A stretch of 64,000 nucleotides of DNA from Symsagittifera roscoffensis (lineage: Eukaryota > Xenacoelomorpha > Acoela > Convolutidae). This document shows, piece after piece, positions 29,702-40,989 of this stretch. The position numbers and the translations under genes were made by a program. The stretch's first letter is position 1; every line of letters begins with the position of its first letter. Under the pieces are notes generated by a model, which was given only the letters and a program-made list of their open reading frames with translations, was not told the DNA's origin and searched no databases. The DNA lies in the NCBI RefSeq assembly GCF_963678635.1, contig NC_087065.1:37909888-37973887 (forward strand), given 5' to 3'.

Positions 29702-30440
29702 CTAATCAATAACCAAATAACTTCCGGAATTCTCCGAATCCCACGAGTGCTGTTGACGTGGCGACGTCTTTACCCACCCCAAAGAGCTCTCGTGTCGCGA
29801 CGTTCTATCGTCCATTCCGTCCGGATTGTATTGTTCGTAATCCTCTTGGCCATGGATCATCACGACCGATGGTTGTCCACGATTGTTACGTATCACACGG
29901 CATGTCAGTTCAAATTGGTCCACTTTCCTGCAGAAATTGCAGGTTGCGCCTTTTGCGGCACATTCGCTCATATGCTCCCTTCATACTCCTTAGTGAATCC
30001 TGGCTTATCGCAATTGTAACATCAGCGGATGCCTACAATTTTACCCCTCGGATTTGTCCTCTCCCTTGGAAATGTCCGCGTCCGCGCCCCCGGTTATTTC
30101 GGTATCCACCCCTGATTACACATACCGGTTCTGTTTTAATGCTTAGCCCTCCTGCCGTCGGCGTACTCGTTGCACCTGATCGGCGGGCTGTCAAAGCATA
30201 CGTTTTTGAGTACTGTTCATCCCTCTCATAGGACAACGCAATGCGGTAAACTTTTTCTGGGGTTTTCGTAGACCGAAACAACTCATTCTGGGCTCCCCTG
30301 TTTGTCAAATTTACAATGAACACATCCCTCAGTATCCTTGACTCCAGCGCTCCAAACAAGCATCTTGCTGCAAACCCACTAAGGACTCACCAATGCATTG
30401 CTTGCGCGACAAGAATTGAAACACCTCATACGTCTCATTT
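29702..30440 (-). pseudogene. Gag remnant with degenerate zinc knuckle
   Basis: From about 30440 the minus strand gives EFKKERNETYEVFQFLSRKQ, then after a shift (30359-30033) an ALESRILRDVFIVNL...NELFRSTKTPEKVYRIALSYER segment typical of Gypsy Gag, then an RG-rich stretch (GRGRGHFQGRGQ). A CNFC....ELTC knuckle near 29935-29890 has lost its histidine. Several frames are needed, so it is a pseudogene. Confidence 0.6.
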
Positions 30441-30714
30441 CGTTCCTTTTTGAACTCACCTTCAATGGTGTCTAGCATCCCCGGATATCGCGTAGCCGCC
30501 AAGTCCAGATGTGGTCTCCTTTTATGCAGCTAGTAAGGTCCTTATTTGTGTCGGTGTAAGAGTGCTCACAAAGTAAAAATTTGCTGGGTTTATTAAGTTT
30601 ATCGCTACCATCACCCACTGAAAGCGGTTAATCCAATTTTCTCACAGAATTGGTGTTTCAGCTTATTTCGGCGATCAAAATGACGAAATTCCCAATGCAT
30701 TTTCCCCCACCTTA

Positions 30715-30731
30715 TCTTGCTGGCTGCCCCA
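30715..30731 (-). other. Primer-binding site of the decayed element
   Basis: The minus strand reads TGGGGCAGCCAGCAAGA immediately after the LTR end TTAACA. Position and the TGG start support it; tRNA not assigned. Confidence 0.5.
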
Positions 30732-30958
30732 TGTTAAAAAACTAGATTTCGTGTCGTTAAGTTCTAATATCAATAAACAATTGTATTGAACCAAGATCAA
30801 AAGAGATACTAAATTAGAGGTCAACCAAAGGTGGCAATTGCTCCGAACGTTGGTACCTGTCAATTGTGTCTAGCATCAGCGTATGATGAAATTGATTGAC
30901 AGATAGCTTAGTGAACATAACTGAATGAAATAAGTGAGCTGATTTAGTCACTATGACA
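30732..30958 (-). repeat. 5' LTR of the decayed Gypsy-like element
   Basis: A 227-bp repeat of 27323-27539 with a 10-bp length difference near its outer end. It begins TGTTAAAA and ends ATGACA on plus. ATAG follows directly at 30959-30962 and matches 27319-27322. Confidence 0.7.
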
Positions 30959-30962
30959 ATAG

Positions 30963-33008
30963 AAAAATAAAGTAAATGTTTGCTTCCAATTTTTTTTCAA
31001 AAAATGCTTATTCGAGCATGAAAGTGATGTTGCAACTGGAAATTGAGCAAAAAGACTCCGTAAAGTTTTTTTTAACTTCGGAAACCTTTCCGTGTTTGAA
31101 ACTGTACGATATAATCATGTTTCTTCTTTTGGTTTGTATGATAAGCTTTTTTGTGTATGAAGGTCAACCCAGTCTGTTGTAAAGATATATATAATTAATA
31201 TCGGCCTGATGATAAAGAAGAATATATCTTCCTATTTTGCATTCTTGCAATTCTTGGAGAGATATGTGGCAAACTTTTTCAGCCCTTTTTAATTAGAGTT
31301 TCGAAACTTAAAAAAACTCCTGCTGACAGAGATAAATGGCTTTTTGTGTGGTGTGAGACTTTTTTTGAGAGACTCAAACTTGGCCAAGACCCTGAGTTAA
31401 CCAAAAATTAGTTGAAATTTCAATGATAAACTTCAGAAAAAAAACCAAGTAGATATAATTGGCAGTGAGTAACTTTTTAAAAATAGCTGAGCTTTAAAAC
31501 CATATTAACTTAATTGTGACTTTTAACATATCAACGTTGCTATATCAACGTTTTTTTTGTAGCTCAAAAGAGAAGACTTGTTTTATGCTAAATCATATTG
31601 TTCGAAATTAAAATAAATGTTTCTATAAAATTTGGAACAGTACCAGAAAAAAATAAATAGAGAACTACTAGCACATCTCAGAAATCAAAATCAAAAAGGC
31701 AGAACCAATCAAAATCTTACAACTGGATTTTGACTTTGGATTAAAGCGATTTGGACAATATTACTTAAGTTTCAGCTTCCGGCGCCACAACTTGTCGTGC
31801 GTGTTCCCGGGTTGACGTCCATAGAAGGAAAACCTTTATCATCATAGAAAGAACTTTTCTTATATGGCGTCTAGCTATGGATAAATTGCTTGCCATACAA
31901 AATTTCTAAAGATTTTTTAATAAATGTTTATAGTCTTTTTGACTCTTTTGAGGTTTTCTAGACATTAAAAAAGTGATAAAAAAACTTTGAATGAAAAAAT
32001 GCTTATCTTACTATTTATCATGGCCCCCGCACCAAACTTGCAGCATTTCCAAATCGAGATGCGCTTCGAAAGACTCGGTGGATCGTCCTCACTTTTATTG
32101 AAATCGACTCATTCTGCTGAGGAGCAGAGCTTCAAGAAATCAACAATATTTTGGTATCAGTTGATTTTTGATACCAGCGCCCTATTTCTGATGTTAATTT
32201 TCTTCAAACTTAAGTCAAGAAATGCTTAAATTCCTTCATTCCTTGATGTCGAGTTCACAATGCCAGTTTGATTTCTTAATTTTAACTAGTACGTTTGAAT
32301 GCAGAGTCTTTTTTACTCTGAAGAGTTCCTTCGAGTCTCTTTTCACAGTTCTTGTTCTTAGTATATTATCTACATACCATGAAGTAGTTCACATTATCTG
32401 CTGATTCGTGAGTCTTGATTCTTTCTTAACTCTTTTTTGAATACCATACTGCTACTTTAGTTCAGAAAAATTAGTATCAATTTCCGTCAGGTGGTCCCGT
32501 TGCAAAGTGGTCCCTTTGCAATTTTTCCTCTGCCTGCTTCGGTATGACTAAAAAACAGCATTCTCGTTTGTGCCCAAACGCAAAAAAATTGATATCATGT
32601 ATTGCTCAAATGTTTTTTCAGGAATTTAAGCTATCAGCTCTCAGGAATATATAAGAGAAAATCTTGTTTGACTGCCTAATGACTCCAAGTTGAAGACCGC
32701 GGCAAACAGATTTCGACCGGTGAACAAAAGTAATAAGCAACAAGCTCGGCGATTAAAAAAAGAGGTCAAATTTTCCCTTGACAAACTTGAGACGTGCTTA
32801 AGTCCTACAGAAACTGTTACCTAAGCACATAAAAATCAACGCCTCAAACCCGAATTTTTTTTTTTTTCAAATGGTTTGGTTTCCGGTCCGAAAAAAGTGT
32901 TCCTTAGTTTTTCAAAACCTTATTGCTCAATCAAAGAGCGAAGCCTGGCGTATGCCCCTAAACGTTTTTGCAGAAGGTAAAACCATTTTTTGGGAGCAAA
33001 ATCTATCG
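30963..33008. other. Non-coding host sequence left of copy 2, nothing identified
   Basis: AT-rich, with frames under 85 codons on both strands and no recognised motif. A short direct repeat, TTGCAAAGTGGTCCC, is partly repeated near 32490-32520. Confidence 0.45.
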
Positions 33009-33012
33009 CTCT
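33009..33012. repeat. Target-site duplication CTCT, left side of copy 2
   Basis: CTCT directly before TGAGTTAG, matched at 51915-51918. It differs from the CCAT of copy 1, so the two copies are separate integrations and not one duplicated locus. Confidence 0.9.
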
Positions 33013-33420
33013 TGAGTTAGGACTGGAGTGTAACTCATAGAGTAATTTCGGATAGGGTACACCGTCTGCTCGTCACGCTATCTTATTTTCGGCCGGATAG
33101 ATTCGTGCAACTTCTTAGTCTAATACCGATCCTAATCTTACTCTTATACTATCTAGTCTCAGGTTGTTTAACTAGTCTCTGCTAGGCTCAATAGATCTAG
33201 GGTATACTGGTTTATTGCGGCTGCTGAAGTGCTCGGGAGAGTCCAACTAATTTCTAAGTTAAATTCAAATCTCTCTGGTGCTGAAATTACAAGTAACTTC
33301 AGCACTTACAAATAAGTGGGTTGTTAGTTAGATGGATCATGATTGGTTAATATTAAATACTTTACATTGGTAAAACATTTAATTTATCCAATCATAAAAT
33401 ATAGTTTAGATCAGGTTCCA
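33013..33420 (-). repeat. 3' LTR of copy 2 (left end in window)
   Basis: 408 bp, identical by eye to 51507-51914; base 33331 is G where copy 1's left LTR has A (855). The AATAAA signal lies on minus at 33211-33216. Confidence 0.93.
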
Positions 33421-35035
33421 CCCATCCGGGTTTTACAGAGTTTTTTAGAACAGTTCTTTTGTAGTTCAAGGATGGATGATGGACGTTGGTATTTGGCGAA
33501 CATCATTTTTCTTTTGTTTCCTTTTTGTTAAGGAAGTTCCAGGGATCTGGAATTGAGGACACAAGACGTTGTGTTCTTCTTGTGACAACGACTGAGTCTC
33601 TGCAACAGCATCAATTCTGGTTTCAGAATGGTTGGCTATGTCAGGTTTTTCTGTTCTTCGGAGAGAACTTCTTTTGTGTTTGATCTAGCTCGGGAATGGC
33701 GTGGAGATTGTGCGTGGAGGGGATGCCTGGTTACTCGGATCTGTACGTATACTTGAACATCGAGGTGGTCATTGGTCTAGTTCAATGAAGTCCTTTTCTG
33801 CGAGGTCAAGTCGTACTCTAAATCCTTTGAGTTGTGATTGTGAGCGGCATATCGATTATAGTTGGTCATTCTCTCTCGAGTGTAGTGAGGTCGTCTTGTC
33901 TTTTGATGTTCGTCCTTGGTGTTGTATTCTGATCTATATATTGCATCATGTGATTTTACATTTTATAAAACTTTTATTAATTTAATATTTTTTAATTATG
34001 ATTTTAGTTAGTTGTTTTCACAAAAGCTTTTTGTTTTAGTTCGGTTATTTTGAAGAGTTACTCACCCTTGAGTAGCTCTTATTAAAAATAAAGGTGTGGT
34101 CACAAAGCGTGGATGTAGCACGGTGGGTTAGGCCGGCTATAGAGCATGCTCAGGACGTCCTTTCCTGGTGGGTTAGGCCAGGTGTGGGAGTATGATTTCA
34201 TGCGGTTTTTATGAGGGGTCCTGTTATGTGACAACATTTTATGTTGGGTTTGTTGTGGTTTTACTTATGTTTTGTTGGTTATGTACTTTTTCCAAAAAGC
34301 AAATTGTTTGTGGTATGGGTTTGTCTTTTGACTTTTTTGTGTTTTATTATTTCTTTCTAAGACTTTGTAATAGTCTTCAAAAGAATAAATTATCCAGTTT
34401 TAAACTGGGTTAATCCGGTTTGGGTACCGTTGGTTTCCTTTTCTTAGTCATGCTGTTATTTTATGATTTGTGGTATTTAGTAAGCTGCGTTGGTTAGTTT
34501 TGTTTAGTATATGATTCCTTTCCAACCGGGTTAAAGGAAAGTTTGAAACTTGTTATTATTTGTTAGAGTTGTTGAGTGTGAAAACTTGAAACTGAAATTC
34601 ATTATTTTAAACAATTCTTCGTGGGCGAGCTGTGCGAGTGTGGATAGAATTTCTGTGCGAATGAATGAAAATATCAAAAGGTTAGTACTGCAATTGCATT
34701 TTATTAATTTACTGCATAGAATTTGGAAATTTACTGCTAGTAATGGGGGAATTTTAAGATACAAATTTTCATCATATGTAGATTTACTGCTTTTAGGGGA
34801 AAATTTTATAAATTAATTTACTGCATTGGTATTATATTTATTTAATTGTTGGTGCAAAAGTTAAATAGGGTTTTAAATAGTTTTGAAGAAGTTTGCTATT
34901 TTTTATTTTTCTTTTGTGAATTTTTCAGATGATTGAAGATGAAGGCTAAAAATCTAAAGAAAACATGAATAAGGAATGGTGAGTTTTTCAATATTTTAAT
35001 TAGTTAGTAATATTCATTTAGTTCATACTTACCTG
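33421..35035 (-). other. 3' non-coding region of copy 2
   Basis: Same 1.6-kb region as in copy 1. The stem-loops fall at 34053-34080, 34394-34408 and 34518-34541 and the four TTTACTGC octamers are conserved. I saw no base change in this region between copies. Confidence 0.55.
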
Positions 35036-36829
35036 TTAGTCGTCGGGGAAAAAACCGTGGGGGAAGATATCGTGAATTAGTTCTGAAGTTGTTAGTAGTT
35101 TAGCTAAGATGCGGATGATATTTTTAGTTTGAAGTAGTGGCCAAAGCAATTGAAGTGCCTTAATAGTGGTTAGTTCTTCAGTGCCTACTGCAAACTCATA
35201 AGGTGTGTTTTGGATTAAGTTATATAACTTGTGGTTAAATTTAGTGTTGTGGATGAATTCTAAAATGGGGATTTCTATAGGCTGTACAAACTCGTGCGGG
35301 ATAAGGAAGGGTCGGGATTCTTCTGCGTTGAAGGTCTTGGTGATGGGGCAGAAAATATACATTTGGGTTATGGGGTCATAATTACGAAGAATACCATGAA
35401 GGTTAGTATTTTTAATACAATATGTGAAATTTAGGAAATACGGTGAAGTGTATTTTGAATTGATGAATTGAAAGCGATGGTGTGGTTGTCTAGAGGGTGT
35501 GTGGAGGTCAAAGTGATTTTGGATGAAACGATAGTAACTGTATGTATGTGTTTGTTTAGTTCGCAACATAATATCGTGTGAGCAGTGTAAATCTCTTTCG
35601 TGTGGTGCAAGGAAATGAAAGGTTAGTGAAAAGATTTGGAAGCGTTCTTTAAAACTTTCGTACGCTTGTGTGCTTGTTAGTGCTTCTGAAATAATGTGAT
35701 CAAACTTTCGGTCGAAGATGTTTAGTGTAAATACATATGGTGTCTTGATGAAAAATTTCTCGGTGATTTGTGGGTTAGCGAAGCGATCGTCGTCTAAGAA
35801 TTGATCTTGGTTAGCTCTGATGATGTTGTGATCATAGTATTCTAGTGTGTATTCGTTAGCTCTAGGTGCAGTGTGTATTTTTAGTGATTTTTTATATCCA
35901 ACGTAAGTAAATTGTCTAGCGGTGAGTGGTGTAGTTAGTCGATATAGCATGTCTTTGTTTCGGTCTATATCAATGGATGTGTTAGTTAAAGGTAAGCAAA
36001 GAGGGTTAGTGAAATGATAGTATGAGGTCCAAGAGAGAGTGGGCATTAAAACGTATTCGTCTACAAAGTTGCGTGTTTCGTTAGCGTCATGAGGGGTGTT
36101 TAAGGTGTATTGTGGAAATGAGGGTAAAGTGATGGCTAAAAATTCTCTAGTGTTAGTATGTTGGGGGTGGTTGATGTATTCTCGGGCTGTTCCTGGTTTT
36201 GCTGGGAAAGGATGGTTGGGGAACTTTCTTTTAAAAGTGCGATAAGCTCTATTAGTGTTGAGTGAGGATTCAGTTGATGTGGATGATGGTGCTAATGATT
36301 CGGTATAATTTGAAGAGGGTGTAGGGGGATTGGATGAATTTGTAGTGGAGGAGATTTGGTTTATGGTCGGGGTGTTAAGGTGGTAGGGTTGTTGTTGGAG
36401 GGTAATAAAATTGTCTAGCTCTGGGGAGATTCGGGGGGTGTCTGGAGATGATTGGTCAGAATGGTATGAGGAGTAGGTTGGGGTAACTTGGGAAGCATAA
36501 GAGGGTGTAGGAGTGATTGGGTCAGGGTTATTTGATAATATGGGTTGAAAAGGAGGTTGAGAAAAATGAGAAGGGTTATGAAAATTATTGGATGGAGATG
36601 GTTCTGAGTCGGCAAATTCGTCGGGGGTTTCAATATTCGGGTTATTTAGCTGTGAAATGGAGTATAAAACTGAAATTTGTGAGTTAGTGTCGGAATTCAT
36701 GCCTGATGTTACATTGCTAGATGGAAAATCGGGTGGCGGAAAAGCAAAAAGTGGTATTATTGGGATTGAAGAGGTAAGGTTGGTTGGATGGGAATTTGAT
36801 CGATGGAGTGATCCAAGTTGGCGGCTCAT
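35036..36829 (-). CDS. ORF7 of copy 2, 597-aa unknown protein
   Basis: Intact frame equal to copy 1's ORF7 except Ile for Lys near residue 24, within the low-complexity N-terminus. The start overlaps the envelope stop by the same ATGA (36826-36829). Function unknown: a disordered Pro/Ser/Asn-rich N-terminal third, then a globular region without signal peptide or membrane span. Confidence 0.75.
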   Translation of the reverse strand: MSRQLGSLHRSNSHPTNLTSSIPIIPLFAFPPPDFPSSNVTSGMNSDTNSQISVLYSISQLNNPNIETPDEFADSEPSPSNNFHNPSHFSQPPFQPILSNNPDPITPTPSYASQVTPTYSSYHSDQSSPDTPRISPELDNFITLQQQPYHLNTPTINQISSTTNSSNPPTPSSNYTESLAPSSTSTESSLNTNRAYRTFKRKFPNHPFPAKPGTAREYINHPQHTNTREFLAITLPSFPQYTLNTPHDANETRNFVDEYVLMPTLSWTSYYHFTNPLCLPLTNTSIDIDRNKDMLYRLTTPLTARQFTYVGYKKSLKIHTAPRANEYTLEYYDHNIIRANQDQFLDDDRFANPQITEKFFIKTPYVFTLNIFDRKFDHIISEALTSTQAYESFKERFQIFSLTFHFLAPHERDLHCSHDIMLRTKQTHTYSYYRFIQNHFDLHTPSRQPHHRFQFINSKYTSPYFLNFTYCIKNTNLHGILRNYDPITQMYIFCPITKTFNAEESRPFLIPHEFVQPIEIPILEFIHNTKFNHKLYNLIQNTPYEFAVGTEELTTIKALQLLWPLLQTKNIIRILAKLLTTSELIHDIFPHGFFPDD

Positions 36830-39444
36830 CGTGGGCTAAAAAAATTATTATTTTGAGATTGAAAAGCGGTGGTATGGGGCTGTTCAATAATTTGTTCATA
36901 AGTATTATCATCTTGTGGTGGATGTGTCATTATATGTTGGACGGGACTTTGTGATGTGGTGAGTCGAAAATTTGGATTATGTGTGATTGCTAAATTTCTA
37001 AAATTTCGCGGGGCTAGGGATAGTGGATGGTTATTTGGTAGGGGTGGTAATTGTGGTGCCGTTGGCTGTGTGTCGACATTGTTATGTTCTTCGTCGTATG
37101 TATTTTGTCGTGTTGTTATTTTTGTGTTATATTCTTTTATTTGTGCGTCTAAAAGAATTTTGTTTATAGATGTGGAAAAAATTCCAAAAAATCCTGCAAA
37201 GAGTATGCGTGCTACGCTTGCTTGTCTGTTTACTTGTGTGTGTATAGCACATGTATTGTAGATTCCTTTTAAGAGTGAGAAAAGAAATCCAATAAAGTTA
37301 AACATTGCGTATAAAATAGTCAATTTTTCTAAGATGTAGTAGGGCCATCCTAGAAAATCTAGGATCTCATTTTTGAGTGTAACAAAGCTAAAAATGTTAA
37401 TTGGTGATATATCTTGGGGACGGTATTTTTCGCCGTTTAGATATATATAATCTTTTATGTCTTTAAAATATCCGCTATAGTCTTGCGTGTAGATATCGGC
37501 AAATCCTGCGGTTTCTGCAAGTTTGCGTAAGTTTTGGTCTATTGATTGTCTTTGTATAGTGTCCATTTGTGTTAATAATTCTTGGAATTGTTGTGTTCTA
37601 ATGTGATGTTGAATATCTGATTTTGAATAGATTCCTATTGATTGTAAGTCTATATTTGGGTTTCGAGCAATAGCGCGAATGCTTTCTGGTGAAAATTTTT
37701 TGAGTGATTGCATTAATGTGGGATATGGAGTGAGAAGATAATATTTGTTTTCATCAGGGTTTAGTTGTACTACATTGTGGCTATTTTCTGATCCACATGG
37801 GACTGCGGTATCCCAGAAATATGTTCTTCGTGAAAGTGTATCCACGAAATGTACTTTATTCTTATAAAAGATAGGAATTCTTTTATAACATCGTTTATCT
37901 TCAAAAACGTATAGTGGTGATACTTTTTTAGTACAAGTATAAAACCATAAGATGTTTCCTTCGTAGTCTAAAAAATTTGATCTATTTCCTGATAATAAGT
38001 ATCCTGCGTAGGGTATTTTTAATACTGCTAGTGCAAGTGATTGTAGTATTTGTGTTCGTTCTAATTCGCATAGTTGATGTAGTGTTTCTAATTCAGAGAG
38101 TGACATTTCTTGAAAAATGCGGCTAATTGTATAGTCTAGTTTCATATCCAAATGAATATCATAGTGGATATTACCAAAATATGTAGTATTCATTAGTGAT
38201 AATTCTTGTAAGCGTGTGCTTCTGGTGTCATAAGGTTTTAGATGTCCACCAGGTTGTCCGTTGCTTTTTTCAAAATTAACTGGTATATAGGATGTTCCTT
38301 CGTTTAGAGGATGACCTGTGGCGTATGGGTCGATTTTTACTTTACCAGTGGTCATGTCGAATCCTTTTTCATATTCAACTAATATTTCAGAGTATTGTGT
38401 TCTGTGAAGTGGATTCCTGTATTTACATGCAAGTTCTGTTTCTTGATATATTTGAAAACGTGTCAATTTATTTTCTATATTGTCTATGTTTCGAAAATCG
38501 GAACTTAGTTTGCGTGATGGATGGACTTGTTCATATGGAATTGATTGTATGAAATATTTTTCGTGAAATTTTATCATACGAGCGTGTATTTTTGCTACTT
38601 GAAATGTTGTACATGTGTCTTCGGGGAACCAAACAATTGTTGCTTGTGTTCTCGTTGTAGGGTCGCAATATCCTTGATCATTTTTACAAGGTAGTCGGAT
38701 TCCTTGATAGATCATTGTATTATCAGATAAATCTCGTGTGAGTTGTATTTTTTCGAGTTGTATTTTCCAATCGAAAAACATTATTTCTTGGTATCCTTTA
38801 TTTTTTGTGTCTGCTTTGCAGTTTGATGGGTTATTTATACCAATGTGTGGTATCCAGTGTTTATCATGTAGGTCATAGGTTAATCGTCCGTGTGCGCCGT
38901 TATACGGGTATTTTTCGTCTAGTCTTATATGTCCTTGGTGTCTTTCAAGTTGTGATTGATGTACAGAGTCTGAAAAAACTTGAAAATTAACTAATTTTCT
39001 TTGGGAGTTTTTATTTTTTGTGATGTTTAGTCTAAGTAATTCATTTTTACAATCGTCGGGATTGAGATGTAAAAGACGTTCTATATTACTTTGGTAGAAT
39101 GATTCATGGTCAAGTCGGTTTTTGTTTCCGTTCGAGACTTGTGAACAATGTACTTTCTTTTCGGAAAATGTTGCTGTGAATTTATAACCTGTAACTGTTG
39201 TTGCTCGGGCTTTTGAATAGAGTGTTGCTATTATATCTGTGGTTTCTATAGCTTGTGGTTCTGTTTCACATTGTGATACCTGATTGATTGCATATTTATG
39301 TAGTGTTTTTTGTTCATTTTCTTCGCAATCGTAATGTGTTACTAATAAATCTTGTGGTCCTGTACGAGGGGAAGGGTTTATATTTTGATTTGAGGTTATT
39401 AGAAAAAGGGTTTGGAGAAAAATTAATAATTTTAGAATATACAT
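36826..39444 (-). CDS. ORF6 of copy 2, envelope-like glycoprotein
   Basis: Intact 872-codon frame. Relative to copy 1 it has Arg for His at residue 123 (ectodomain) and Pro for Ser at 843 (C-terminal tail). Signal peptide, the CYKRIPI region at 519-525 and the membrane segment near 706-728 are unchanged. The envelope call rests on the same architecture; the chuvirus-type origin is inferred. Confidence 0.78.
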   Translation of the reverse strand: MYILKLLIFLQTLFLITSNQNINPSPRTGPQDLLVTHYDCEENEQKTLHKYAINQVSQCETEPQAIETTDIIATLYSKARATTVTGYKFTATFSEKKVHCSQVSNGNKNRLDHESFYQSNIERLLHLNPDDCKNELLRLNITKNKNSQRKLVNFQVFSDSVHQSQLERHQGHIRLDEKYPYNGAHGRLTYDLHDKHWIPHIGINNPSNCKADTKNKGYQEIMFFDWKIQLEKIQLTRDLSDNTMIYQGIRLPCKNDQGYCDPTTRTQATIVWFPEDTCTTFQVAKIHARMIKFHEKYFIQSIPYEQVHPSRKLSSDFRNIDNIENKLTRFQIYQETELACKYRNPLHRTQYSEILVEYEKGFDMTTGKVKIDPYATGHPLNEGTSYIPVNFEKSNGQPGGHLKPYDTRSTRLQELSLMNTTYFGNIHYDIHLDMKLDYTISRIFQEMSLSELETLHQLCELERTQILQSLALAVLKIPYAGYLLSGNRSNFLDYEGNILWFYTCTKKVSPLYVFEDKRCYKRIPIFYKNKVHFVDTLSRRTYFWDTAVPCGSENSHNVVQLNPDENKYYLLTPYPTLMQSLKKFSPESIRAIARNPNIDLQSIGIYSKSDIQHHIRTQQFQELLTQMDTIQRQSIDQNLRKLAETAGFADIYTQDYSGYFKDIKDYIYLNGEKYRPQDISPINIFSFVTLKNEILDFLGWPYYILEKLTILYAMFNFIGFLFSLLKGIYNTCAIHTQVNRQASVARILFAGFFGIFSTSINKILLDAQIKEYNTKITTRQNTYDEEHNNVDTQPTAPQLPPLPNNHPLSLAPRNFRNLAITHNPNFRLTTSQSPVQHIMTHPPQDDNTYEQIIEQPHTTAFQSQNNNFFSPR

Positions 39445-40568
39445 GTGTATGATAATCCTGAGTATGGATTATAAAATGTAATGTAACCAATTGTGTTTTT
39501 AGTGTATCTGTCGTATTTGTATATTACTTCAGTAGTTATAAACGGTGGTGGTAGTGATTGAGCTGTTATGTTAGGTGGATTTAATGGGTAGGGATGTTGG
39601 GTAATATTATTTAACTTAACTGTGATTTCAAATTTTAATTGTAAACTGTTTTGTTGGAGTATTTGAATATTGTGATCACGGATATCGTTGTGAATATCTT
39701 GGCGATATTGTAATCTATTAAGTGCCCAGTTATGAAGGCGGTTACTTTCTTGATGTTGTCCAAATAGTGGTGGAGGTGCTGTGAATGTATTCCAATCTAA
39801 TCTTAAAGGAATATTTATTGATGATTGTTCTCGATATCTGGCGTCGAGATTATTTGGAAAATTTAAGTTAAAGGGTAGTGGTGAAAATTGACTTATTGAT
39901 GGTGTTGATGGTAGTGATAATGTTTCTGGTAGTGATGAGGATGTTGTTGTATCCGTAGAAATATCTATGGGGTCATTGACTAAATTTGGTTCACCTTGTG
40001 TGAATGAATTTGTAGTCCAATATGGCAGTCGTGATGTTAGGTTTGGGGGGTTAAAGGGATTTTCACGTATCTGTTCAGATGTTGGTGTTGAACCTAAGTA
40101 GTCTGAAGGTAGACTTGAAGTGCTTCGTTGTGAAAAAAGTGTAGGAGTTTCTGGTGTGATACCAGTGGTGTTTTCTGGAGTGGTTTGTGTTGGGGATTGA
40201 GGTATATCAAAATGAACTCGGGGAGTTTGAAAATTTCTATTTCGTCGAGGATGTATAATTTGTCTATTTATTTCTGCTGTGTTTTGGTTTTGACTAAGGT
40301 TTCGTATTCTACTTAGTTCTTGTGGTAGTGTTGGGTAAAGATTATATGTTGGTTCACTTAGGGATGCTTGTCGTTGAACTGGTTCTAGTGGTTCAGATAA
40401 ACGAGCGTGCCTTTCTTCAAAGGTGTATGGATTGTCTTGAAAAGAAATTCGTGTAGATGTTTGAGGGTTTTGAGTAGTTGAAGGTGGTGTTGGATTATCT
40501 TGGGATGATGTCGGTGAAGACTGATTCTGTGACTGTTGGGTAGCAATTTTTGATGGATTTTTAAATTG
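39432..40568 (-). CDS. ORF5 of copy 2, ATG-less open frame
   Basis: Open across all 378 codons with no in-frame ATG, as in copy 1, and with two missense changes (Ser to Pro and Glu to Ala). Persistence of a long open frame in a second integrant shows at least that no stop arose during recent replication. It overlaps the envelope start by 13 nt. Confidence 0.65.
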   Translation of the reverse strand, partial: QFKNPSKIATQQSQNQSSPTSSQDNPTPPSTTQNPQTSTRISFQDNPYTFEERHARLSEPLEPVQRQASLSEPTYNLYPTLPQELSRIRNLSQNQNTAEINRQIIHPRRNRNFQTPRVHFDIPQSPTQTTPENTTGITPETPTLFSQRSTSSLPSDYLGSTPTSEQIRENPFNPPNLTSRLPYWTTNSFTQGEPNLVNDPIDISTDTTTSSSLPETLSLPSTPSISQFSPLPFNLNFPNNLDARYREQSSINIPLRLDWNTFTAPPPLFGQHQESNRLHNWALNRLQYRQDIHNDIRDHNIQILQQNSLQLKFEITVKLNNITQHPYPLNPPNITAQSLPPPFITTEVIYKYDRYTKNTIGYITFYNPYSGLSYTCIF

Positions 40569-40573
40569 TTACT

Positions 40574-40762
40574 TTAGTGAGAGGGTTTATGTTTATTATA
40601 ATATTCTTCTAAAAAAAGAATTAGAAAAATTGTTGCTAGGGCAAATGTAATGATTGCTTTCTTTATACATTTACATATTGTCAAAATGAGGGATGATAGA
40701 AATGTTATGAAAATTACAAACAATAAAAAAATATCAGTTCTACTGAAAATTGTTCGTATCAT
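40574..40762 (-). CDS. ORF4 of copy 2, 62-aa hydrophobic peptide
   Basis: Identical in protein to copy 1: two hydrophobic segments and a charged tail ending KPSH. ATGA overlap with ORF3 at 40759-40762. Confidence 0.45.
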   Translation of the reverse strand: MIRTIFSRTDIFLLFVIFITFLSSLILTICKCIKKAIITFALATIFLILFLEEYYNKHKPSH

Positions 40763-40989
40763 TTAGACAAGTTGTTAAAATCGTACCTGTGGATATATTC
40801 AAGGGTTTTGGAAAGTTGGAGGAATAGTTCAATTATTGTGTAGAAAATTAAAAAAATGTTACAAAAAAGTATTATGATTATTAGAAAAGATTCGATGATA
40901 TCAAAAAGAAAGATTATAAAGACTTGAAGTATTGAAAAAAAATGTTTAAAATTGATAAATATTTGAGCGACTGTTTGAGAGAAAAGCAT
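40759..40989 (-). CDS. ORF3 of copy 2, 76-aa hydrophobic peptide
   Basis: As copy 1 with one conservative Ile to Leu change inside the hydrophobic core (copy 1 base 8393). Membrane association predicted from composition only. Confidence 0.42.
   Translation of the reverse strand: MLFSQTVAQIFINFKHFFSILQVFIIFLFDIIESFLIIIILFCNIFLIFYTIIELFLQLSKTLEYIHRYDFNNLSK

Larger units (their letters stand above)
27323..30958 (-). mobile_element. Old, internally deleted Ty3/Gypsy-like element
   Basis: About 3.6 kb bounded by diverged direct repeats (27323-27539 and 30732-30958) and an ATAG target-site duplication (27319-27322 and 30959-30962). In element sense (minus) it has a PBS-like TGGGGCAGCC right after the 5' LTR, gag remnants, a knuckle remnant, a protease-like segment, then the end of integrase and a Pol tail, and a PPT before the 3' LTR. 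Reverse transcriptase, RNase H and the integrase core are missing, deleted around 29180-29335. Frames are broken by stops and shifts. It is more GC-rich than its surroundings and unrelated to the giant element. Confidence 0.75.
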
